Assembly: GCA_003427395.1 (NCBI GenBank)
Contig: BFEA01000503.1
Span: forward strand, 338,389 to 359,174
From: Chara braunii
Lineage: Eukaryota; Streptophyta; Charophyceae; Charales; Characeae
Length of the DNA stretch: 20,786 bases
Direction of reading: 5' to 3'
How positions within the stretch are numbered: the first letter of the stretch is position 1; every line of letters begins with the position of its first letter. A program made the translations under genes and the position numbers. Under the pieces are notes generated by a model that was not told the origin of the DNA, did not search any database, and was given only the letters and a program-made list of their open reading frames with translations. This document shows, piece after piece, positions 9,417 through 16,057 of this stretch.

Positions 9417-9681
9417 CTGATATGTACAATCAAAGTTGCGACTGCCACAGCCTATAAAATGTGAGGGTGCTGCGCCGAAAATGACTGTCATTGCCAGCCA
9501 AAAGAAAAAACACACCTGTTTTTGTTTATTTTTTGGCGAATAGGATGTTTCTATTCTTACCACACCAATTCTTTTTTTTTTTGGCGAAGAGGACATTTCT
9601 ATGCTCGGCAATGGAAGGGTCAAGTACAGGGGTCCACCTACCGGAGCAGCCAAAAGAAAACCAAGCCAGTTTGTTTTTTCT
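9417..9681. repeat. Diverged unit of the 11.4-11.8 kb tandem repeat family
   Basis: The sequence GGCAATGGAAGGGTCAAGTA, then CCAAAAGAAAACCAAGCCAG and TTTTTTCTTT (about 9607-9680), resembles the units at 11398-11778. T-runs at 9524-9582 precede it. There is no gene. Confidence 0.5.
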
Positions 9682-9695
9682 TTAAACCACCAGTA

Positions 9696-9769
9696 CCTAC
9701 CGGTTGTTGAAGCCCATGGCTCAGGCTACCGGTAGCCCGGTCGTTCCCGGGCCTCGGACAACCGGTAGG
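9696..9769. repeat. 12-bp perfect inverted repeat CCTACCGGTTGT
   Basis: 9696-9707 is the exact reverse complement of 9758-9769. The loop itself contains the palindrome GCTACCGGTAGC (9725-9736). A-tracts follow at 9780-9836. Confidence 0.6.
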
Positions 9770-9855
9770 ACACAACGGGAAAAAAAAAACAAAAAAAACA
9801 TACAACATTCTGCGAAAAAAAAAAAAAAAAAAAAAACGAAATCAGACCTTTCCAA

Positions 9856-9922
9856 CGAGAACGAATTTTCCTCGTAAAGAGGAAGAACGAATCTTCCTCG
9901 TAAAGAGGAAGATTCATTCTCG
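9856..9922. repeat. Hairpin 1 of the palindrome array
   Basis: CGAGAACGAAT (9856-9866) pairs with 9912-9922 (10 of 11). The inner part CTTCCTC-GTAAA-GAGGAAG occurs twice in tandem. A (GA)n tract follows (9923-9949). Confidence 0.65.
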
Positions 9923-9997
9923 TGAGAGAGAGAGAGAGAGAGAGAGAGCGTCAGCCAGTGTCTGACGCCGAGTTTGGAGAGAGAGAGAGAGAGAGAC

Positions 9998-10063
9998 GGC
10001 GTCAGCCAGTGTCTGACGCCGAGTTTGGTGCACCAAACTCGGCGTCAGACACTGGCTGACGCC
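9998..10063. repeat. 66-bp perfect palindrome
   Basis: The 33-bp arms are exact reverse complements with no spacer, centred on GTGCAC between 10030 and 10031. The arms begin GGCGTCAGCCAGTGTCTGAC. Most of one arm also occurs as a direct copy at 9948-9977, separated by (GA)n. Outside the palindrome lie GA repeats on the left and CT repeats on the right, so the pairing nearly continues. Confidence 0.95.
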
Positions 10064-10069
10064 CTCTCT

Positions 10070-10071
<2 letters not shown>

Positions 10072-10109
<38 letters not shown>
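10072..10109. repeat. (TG)n microsatellite between palindromes
   Basis: A pure TG dinucleotide run separates the 66-bp palindrome from the next hairpin. Confidence 0.9.
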
Positions 10110-10111
<2 letters not shown>

Positions 10112-10169
10112 CTTGAAATGAGAATGAATCTTCTTCGATAACGCGGAAGATTCATTCTCAGTTCAAGGT
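10110..10169. repeat. Hairpin 3 with GAATGAATCTTC core
   Basis: ACCTTGAA (10110-10117) pairs with 10162-10169, and AGAATGAATCTTC (10121-10133) pairs exactly with 10146-10158. One mismatch lies between the two stems, and the loop is 12 nt. Confidence 0.9.
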
Positions 10170-10180
10170 CTCTCTCTCTT

Positions 10181-10277
10181 TCTCTCTCTCTCTCTCCACA
10201 CATCGAAACCTGAATGAATCTTCCGCGATACGCGGAAGATTCATTCAGGTTTCGATGTGTGGAGAGAGAGAGAGAGA
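10181..10277. repeat. 97-bp palindrome (47-bp arms) ending at the gap
   Basis: Arms 10181-10227 and 10231-10277 are exact reverse complements around a 3-nt ATA loop. The inner 32 bp read CCACACATCGAAACCTGAAT, then GAATCTTCCGCG. The outer 15 bp are CT on one side and GA on the other. Pairing is perfect up to the last known base before the N run. Confidence 0.95.
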
Positions 10278-10290
10278 NNNNNNNNNNNNN
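10278..10290. other. Assembly gap (13 N)
   Basis: The gap starts at the outer edge of the 97-bp palindrome, inside a GA tract. The true length is unknown, and reads probably failed in the hairpin or microsatellite. Confidence 0.98.
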
Positions 10291-10559
10291 AGCAATATAC
10301 GAGGGAACGGAGGATCCCCAGATTTCTGCCATCAAACACAATAGTAATAATACAACGTAACACTGCACACCCTCATGAAGACCTGTAGTAGCATGTTCAT
10401 ACCTAGCTCCTGAAGTCCCTGTGCAATCGGGCTTGCACGGCGTCTGCTTCAACCAGGGCTGAGCAGGGGGGTAGGTCTCTCTGCCTAGCCCGGGTGCCTG
10501 CAACTGCTGTCTGGTCAGGTCACCCTGCCAATATGGCAATGGGTGATGGTCCCAGGTGG
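10291..10559. other. Unique sequence, no recognised gene
   Basis: This is mixed-composition DNA between the gap and the TTAA element. No open frame with recognisable content and no repeat was found. Confidence 0.4.
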
Positions 10560-10791
10560 TTAAACGACCAGTACTTGGCCCATATATGGGCCGCGGGCCT
10601 TCCCCGTTAACACGCTGTGGCCTTAGGGGGTCGGCCAAGGGAAGGCCCGGTCGTTGCTACAAGGCCGGGCGCCATCTTCTGCGGGATGACACTTCGGAAA
10701 TCCCTGTTGTGAGGAAAAGAAAAAATAAAAAACAACAATAAAAAATAGAAAAGCAAAGAAAGAAAATGGATCTGGTTTCGTAGATCGTGGG

Positions 10792-10793
<2 letters not shown>

Positions 10794-10874
<81 letters not shown>

Positions 10875-10937
10875 GTGAGAGAGACAGAGACAGTGAGCGG
10901 GTGTGTGTGAGAGAGAGAGAGAGAGAGAGTGTGTCTT

Positions 10938-11006
<69 letters not shown>
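10794..11006. repeat. (GA)n / (CT)n / (GT)n compound microsatellite
   Basis: GA runs at 10794-10871 and 10911-10930, CT at 10942-10974, GT at 10974-11006. The GA and CT blocks are complementary and could fold into a long imperfect hairpin. Repetitive Arg-Glu, Leu-Ser and Cys-Val frames on both strands are artefacts. Confidence 0.9.
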
Positions 11007-11045
11007 CTGGAATGAAGTGTGTGTGAGTGTGTGTGCGTGTGTATC

Positions 11046-11133
11046 ACGGGAATGAATCTTCCCTCTTGGGAAGGGAAGGTTCGTTCCCGTTTTGCACTTA
11101 TGACGGGAATGGGCGGGAAGATTCATTCCCGTC

Positions 11134-11136
<3 letters not shown>
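11046..11136. repeat. Hairpins 5 and 6 of the palindrome array
   Basis: ACGGGAATGAATCTTCCC (11046-11063) pairs with 11073-11090 at 16 of 18. TATGACGGGAATG (11099-11111) pairs exactly with 11124-11136. Both use the GGGAATGAATC word, and a long (CT)n follows. Confidence 0.85.

Positions 11137-11198
<62 letters not shown>
11137..11198. repeat. (CT)n microsatellite
   Basis: An almost pure CT run of about 60 bp on the right of hairpin 6. It is followed by GGCGCC and a T-rich stretch to 11280. Confidence 0.95.
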
Positions 11199-11200
<2 letters not shown>

Positions 11201-11397
11201 CGCCAGCAGAAATAAAAGCTTTATTTTTTTTTCTTTGTGCTTTTTCTATTTGTTTTTCTATTTTATGTTCCTGTTTTTTTCTCGCACAAGGCCTGGGAAG
11301 TGAAGAACCGGTAGTTCGAGCCTCGTCACGGCTCCACATACCGGTCGGCCAAGGCTCGGACTTCATAGCTGGGCCACGTACTGGTGGTTTAACACAC

Positions 11398-11778
11398 GGT
11401 GTTTCTAGGCTTGGCAATAGAAGGGTAAAATATACAGGACCCGCCCTACCGAAGCGAAATGGCTGTTGTTACCGGCCAAAAGAAAAACCAAGCCCGTGTG
11501 TTTTTTTCATTGGGGCACAGGGTGTTTATAGGCTTGGCAACCGAGGGTCAAAATTACAGGGGTCCCCCTACTGGAGAAAAATGACAAGAACCCAGCCAGT
11601 ATGTTTTTTCTTTGGTGCACAGGCAACGGAAGAGTCAAAGGTACAAGGATCACCCTACCAGTGCAAAATGACTGCCGTTAGCGGCCAAAAGAAACACCAA
11701 GCCCGCATGTTTTTTTCGTTGGCGCACAGGGTGTTTCTAGGCTCTGCCACGGAAGGGTCCAAAGTACTGGTGATTTAA
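11398..11778. repeat. Tandem repeat of about 105-122 bp, four units
   Basis: Units begin GGTGTTTCTAGGCTTGGCAA at 11398, 11520, about 11623 (truncated start) and 11728. Each contains GGCCAAAAGAAA, AACCAAGCCCG and a T-run before the next. The last unit ends in the TTAA element end at 11778. Confidence 0.7.
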
Positions 11779-11819
11779 TTACTCCTTCAGCAAACTGGTT
11801 GAAGACATAAAAAACACCA

Positions 11820-12026
11820 TTAAACCACCAGTACCTGGCCCAGCTATCGGCCGCGGCGCTTCCCGTGTACGCGCCGCGCCATTTGGGCTTCGGCCTGCCA
11901 GACCGCATTGGCTGGAGGCCGCAGGCAAAACGAAAAAGAAAATTGCGACGGCGGTTCGGCAGGACTTGGCGCGCAGCGCGCTGGGAGACTCCGATTCAAT
12001 AGCTGAGCGAGGTACTGGTGGTTTAA
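11820..12026. mobile_element. 207-bp MITE with 28-bp TIRs and TTAA edges
   Basis: The left end TTAAACCACCAGTACCTGGC (11820-11847 in full) and the reverse complement of the right end (11999-12026) agree at 26 of 28. TTAA is present at both edges. The interior is GC-rich with its own short palindromes (GCGGCGC...CGCGCCGC). Small size, matching ends and no coding make this a clear MITE-type element and the simplest member of the family. Confidence 0.75.
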
Positions 12027-12187
12027 GAAGAACAAGATGATCTGCAGTTGACTATCAACGTGCAACCAATCTTCCTCCCAACATTCCTCTATGCACACTG
12101 TCGAGGATAACCCAATCCTTCTGCTCATACACGACTCAGACTGGTTGCCTTGCTGAGGGCCCATATTTTGTTAGATAGGCCCATATT
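12027..12187. other. Intergenic, short direct repeat
   Basis: GGCCCATATTTTGT occurs twice, near 12157 and 12178. Nothing else was recognised. Confidence 0.4.
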
Positions 12188-12604
12188 TTGTCACATCCAC
12201 AGCTGCCTTGCCATTATGCCTTCACAACACCAATTAGCACAGCCTTAGTAAAGCCCTCAGTAATGTCCTTCAGAGAGCTGCTTGACCCTGCTGACACCAA
12301 CACATACCTACAATCCTGCACCACCACTCTCACATCTCAGAAGGATATTCAAAGTTATCAGGCAATGCAAATGGAAAACAAACCTATCACGGAATTATTT
12401 AACAAACACATTCTTTCCCGATCCCGAAACAAACAAACCTCCCAACACACAATAATTCGCAGTCCCAAATTAAACCCTCTTCCCGAGTCGACTTGCGAAA
12501 TGGCACCGGTCCACACCCTAGTCACTTACACCTTCGAGAAGAGCCACATCTCAGCAGCGACGCCATCATCAAAGACATCATCCTTATGCCCACCCACATT
12601 GTGA
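12188..12604 (+). CDS. Unassigned ORF, doubtful
   Basis: An open frame of 138 codons from ATG at 12188. I recognise no family. The product is rich in Thr, Ser and Pro, with one stretch of ordinary composition (FRELLDPADTNTYLQSC). There is no TATA box, no clear splice context and no neighbour to suggest a job. It may be part of an element, or chance in a C-rich region. Confidence 0.12.
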   Translation: MSHPQLPCHYAFTTPISTALVKPSVMSFRELLDPADTNTYLQSCTTTLTSQKDIQSYQAMQMENKPITELFNKHILSRSRNKQTSQHTIIRSPKLNPLPESTCEMAPVHTLVTYTFEKSHISAATPSSKTSSLCPPTL

Positions 12605-13025
12605 CATTATACCCTTACATTTCTTTTCCCTTTCCTTTTAAAGGGCGCCGGCCATGAGATATCATTGACGAGTCCACCAGCCCCAGGTAATTCAGAATGA
12701 TATCATTCCATGCATTTAGGTCCATAAGGATTTGCACTTTTTCATGACCCGCTTGTAATTTTTGTGAAAATTCACCGGCCTCCGCTCTGTATTTCCACAG
12801 TTCATTGGTATACCAACTGAGATAGCCTCATTGGTTACCCTTCCGTTTCCCTCTCCTCTTAGACACCCCGTCCCCGCCACGATATTCAAGTTACAGCTTC
12901 CAGCCTTCCAGTAGTACTGCCACCAAGTACTCTGCAGTACTAGGCCTCCTCACATGATTCTCCCAAACACACAATCCACAATCATGAGCATGCACAATCC
13001 CTGTTCCTGTCCGATTCCAGTCCAA
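12605..13025. other. No recognised gene
   Basis: Pyrimidine-rich and ordinary DNA. On the minus strand near 12830-12795, TATCTCAGTTGGTATACC resembles a tRNA A box, but no matching B box follows. Confidence 0.4.
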
Positions 13026-13137
13026 ATGCCAGAGTTTGTCGAGTTCGTCTTCACCTGAGGGAAGAAGGCAGTTAGTCAGTGGTATATGCCAGAGTTTGTC
13101 GAGTTCGTCTTCACCTGGGGGAAGAAGGCAGTTAATC
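13026..13137. repeat. 60-bp tandem duplication
   Basis: ATGCCAGAGTTTGTCGAGTT and the following ~30 bp occur at 13026 and again at 13086, with only a few differences. It lies at the left edge of LINE copy C. Confidence 0.85.
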
Positions 13138-14542
13138 ATAACCTTCAATCTAACAGACAATCGGCTCACAAGATTCCCACATTATGAGAGAAGATGGTGG
13201 CAGCACGTGGACCCGTATAGAATTAGGGTAGTCGCTATCGTCGGGGAGCAAGAAGAATGGGTAGCATTTCCCGTTCTGCCTAAACCCCACTTGCCAACCT
13301 CCCCTTTGACCCGGCAGAGTGGCAATGCATCCCATCAGGTAGACCGAGGCAGGGAGCAAAATAAATTTATTCGCCTAATCAGTGAAAGCCATATATCAGC
13401 TCCTCAGACCTCGGGTTAACCTCAAGGGTATTGTGAGGCAGCAATGGATGTCCCATCTAGCGTAGGAAGGGACAGCATCCAGCCCGATCGGTGCATTGCT
13501 TCCACAAGAGCCAGGCTGGCGAAGCTCACCTCCCTGCAATGGCAGATAGAGCACACCTCCCACGTACAACTTGCTGGTTGATCATACATATTTGGAACAG
13601 ACAGTTTAGCGCCGTCGTGGTGCGCGTCCTGTTTGACCACCTTTCCCACCCACAAAATCCCCGAGAGCATAGAGCATATCTTTAAGTAATGTCCGGGGGC
13701 AGTTCTTACTTGCGCTAGTGGGAGAGAATTTGGAGGCTACTGGGCACAGAGTCTGTGTGGCAATGGGATTGGAGAACGCTTCTGTGTGAAACATGGCTTT
13801 TCTCCACGAATAACACTTTCAAAGAGTCCATGTTTAAGAATTTTTGGAAGGAGAGCAGTCATGTGGCCCCTCTGAAGGAAACGGTGTACGTTAGCTAGTG
13901 AAAGTACGGCTCGAGGGTGAGTAAATTACTGAACTGATCAAGCAATACATTCATGAAGAACTCACCATACAGTGGCAGACAGTGAGAGCTAAATTGCATC
14001 TCATTCAAACGAAAAAAGATTTGGCCCTGGCTATCAGACAATTCTCAGAAGATTGGCTGGGGAATGAGCAAGGGGGCTGGATGGCTTCCGTTCGCTGGGA
14101 AGGGGACTGCCTCCCGGAATCTGGTAATGAGAACCTCAGAAGAGACTAAAATTTGCTTCAAGGACTGGACCAAGGTGGATGCAGCGATTCCGTTATGCCC
14201 CCCCTCAGATTCCATGACCCCTTCCCACCCCATAGTCTGTCATCGGTGGATCTTCAGTGGTATGGAGCACAGTGAGTTGGGGAGGGCTGCATAGTCTGCA
14301 TAGTTTCCAAGTTGGCTGTATCTGAAAGGGTGGACGGTGGATCTGCTTTTACGCATTTCGGACACCCAGCAGCAAGGCTGAAGACAACCTTTGTCCCCCC
14401 TCTCTGGCTACTCATTTTCCTGCTGGGTCGATCCTCTGACAGGTGGTCAATAAATTTTCAGATGGACCTCAATGGCTGTTGTTAAGGGATGCTGGACCCA
14501 TTTTCCAGCAGGTGTTGCTCCCCACAAATAGATGGAGCCACC
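13138..14542 (+). pseudogene. LINE copy C: connection region, zinc finger, tail and 3' UTR (broken)
   Basis: This is a third relic of the LINE family. DPYRIRVVAIVGEQEEW (near 13211) corresponds to NLYRIRVLQS of copy B. LTSLQWQIEH (near 13527) is the motif before the finger. CASC (from 13622), then PESIEHIFK-stop-CPGA, is the zf-RVT pattern CxxC...H...C. The helical tail (YIHEELTIQWQTVRAKLHLI, then FSEDWLGNEQGGWM, to about 14090) matches copy B. The frame is broken by several stops and shifts. The 3' UTR ends with the same stem-loop block as copy B (14487-14542). No RT part is present, so it is 5'-truncated, as is common for LINEs. Confidence 0.7.
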
Positions 14543-14631
14543 CCCAAAAAGATAAGTTGTCTGCTCATACCAGCGCCCCTAGCTCCCCGACGGGCAGCTT
14601 TAAAAAAGAAAAAAAAAAGCATTCAATCTAT

Positions 14632-14765
14632 GAATAGAGACCTCGTGCATGTTTCTGTACCCGTTCAGAGTCAAATCCTAAGACACACACCTATCTAGGA
14701 ACAGAAACCTCATGCATGTTCCTTACGCGTTCAACCTCAAATCCTGAGACAAACACACTTGAACC
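14632..14765. repeat. 67-bp tandem duplication
   Basis: GAATAGAGACCTCGTGCATG (14632) recurs as GAACAGAAACCTCATGCATG (14699), with matching downstream parts (TCAAATCCT-AGACA-ACACAC). Confidence 0.75.
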
Positions 14766-14884
14766 AGTACTTACGCCATACCCGTTAACAAGCCACGGTT
14801 TTAGGAAACATGCAGGCCACTACAGGAGTGCCCAAACTCATCAGACCAGAAACATTTCTACTCCATTTTTTCCCACGGCCAAAA

Positions 14885-14909
14885 GCTGGGCCAAGTACGG
14901 GTGGTTTAG
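14885..14909. repeat. Right end of a TTAA-family element (relic)
   Basis: GCTGGGCCAAGTACGGGTGG, then TTTAG, differs in only a few positions from the right end at 11368-11392. A weak left partner (GAACCAGTACTT, near 14761) is possible. Confidence 0.45.
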
Positions 14910-15029
14910 CTATAGATGCAAGCCTAAAATCCCTGTGCGCCGAAAAAAAAATGAACCAGCACAGGTCTAGTTTTGGCTGGCTCCGTGACATTTCGGTCCA
15001 CTACCAGCCGTGAAATTTCAGTCAGCTAT

Positions 15030-15142
15030 CATCAAACCCCGCCCACCTCCCTCGTTACCCGTCCACCACCATCAAATCCCGCCCACCTCCCTCATTACCC
15101 AGCAGCTCTTGGTAAAATAGGTGAGAGGTACTGGTGGTCTAA
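15030..15142. repeat. 40-bp period duplication and second TTAA-family end
   Basis: CATCAAACCCCGCCCACCTC occurs at 15030 and, with small changes, at 15070. GGTACTGGTGGTCTAA at 15127-15142 is another degenerate right end of the TTAA family. Confidence 0.55.
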
Positions 15143-15830
15143 CTCTAGCCTCCAGCATCCCAAACACAAAACCCTTCCATCCCCATGAAAAAATCAGCAA
15201 GATCTTCTCCTACTCACTGTGGCACCCACATTTCCTGGGTAACCACCCTTTCAATCCCTTCCTCCACTCCCGATCCCCATCATTCCCACCCTCTCCTCCA
15301 CATTCAAGTGCTGCATTTTACCTCCCCATGAACATCCGCATCATTCCCACCCTCTCCTCCACATTCAACTGCTGATTTTTACATCCCCCATGCACTGTTC
15401 ATTCTCCTCATTTCCATATCCATCCCTCCCACCTCCATGCAACCTTCTCACCATCCCCCCCAACTTGAGAGCATGATTCATCCACACTCCACTATGAACA
15501 TCGACTCGCATGCACAGCATTGGCAGAGACACATTATTGTCCACAGCTCTTCCTCTCAGTGCAGCTCAGGCTCTTTGCCATGCCCAACGTCAGGAGGGTC
15601 TTTTTTTTAGTACCCATGGAAGAGGATACCTTCTACAAGTTCCCAACTTCATTTCAGTACCCCATCAAGGACCAAGGTGCGGAATGTCACTCGTCACCCC
15701 CTGGTCAACCCGGTGATCTCAACCTGTTCTTGTACCATGACCTCTCAAGAGTGACTGTTCTTGTACCATGACCTCTCAAGAGAAACTCCTCAGCACAGGT
15801 TCATGTCACAACATCATCCTCAATATACAT
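15143..15830. other. No recognised gene; two tandem duplications
   Basis: C-rich sequence. CATCATTCCCACCCTCTCCT is repeated with a 61-bp period (15278, 15339). TGTTCTTGTACCATGACCTC is repeated with a 31-bp period (15725, 15756). An 83-codon open frame at 15520-15771 ends inside the second duplication and matches nothing I know. Confidence 0.4.
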
Positions 15831-15835
15831 AGTGT

Positions 15836-15841
15836 TTTATT
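15836..15841 (-). terminator. AATAAA polyadenylation signal
   Basis: Minus-strand AATAAA within AGATAAATAAAACAC, about 217 nt past the stop codon of the NTF2-like gene. No better signal lies between. Confidence 0.5.
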
Positions 15842-16057
15842 TATCTGATTCACGGGTTTCTGCCCCTTATCTGATAATACACTGTCAGGTAGTTAGTTAA
15901 AATGCATGGCCTTCTAGAAAACGAGAGCATGATGAGCATCACCCAGTATACACAGATATCGAGGAATGATCCAAGTTCAGGGAAGAAACAGCAAAAAAAA
16001 ACAACACGCAATTACCATCAAGCTACTGACTTCTTTTCCCAGCCGTACTAGGTCTGA

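Larger units (their letters stand above)
10560..11392. mobile_element. TTAA-ended TIR element filled with microsatellites and hairpins
   Basis: The left end TTAAACGACCAGTACTTGG (10560 on) and the reverse complement of the right end (11371-11392) match at 20 of 22 positions. TTAA stands at both edges (10560-10563, 11389-11392), as a piggyBac-type target duplication or as part of the repeat. The first ~75 bp resemble those of the 207-bp element at 11820. The interior carries (GA)n, (CT)n, (GT)n and two hairpins. No transposase is present, so it must be moved in trans if it is mobile. Confidence 0.6.
9682..11778. mobile_element. Possible outer TTAA-ended element containing the hairpin array
   Basis: The left end TTAAACCACCAGTACCT at 9682 faces a right end whose reverse complement is TTAAATCACCAGTACTTTG (11760-11778). 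If paired, they enclose the hairpin array and the inner element 10560-11392. The pairing is weaker than for the two clear members, so the two ends may be remnants of separate elements. Confidence 0.3.

Noticed and set aside
10045-10638. Minus-strand frame of 197 codons through the gap
   Set aside because: It contains undefined residues from the N run and translated palindromes and dinucleotide repeats.
10623-11417. Long minus-strand open frame (264 codons) across the TTAA element
   Set aside because: It consists mostly of Arg-Glu, Ser-Leu and Thr-His dipeptides from microsatellites, which stay open in several frames. No gene-like part exists.
12790-12835. tRNA A box-like word on the minus strand
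   Set aside because: There is no B box at the expected distance and no stem pairing.
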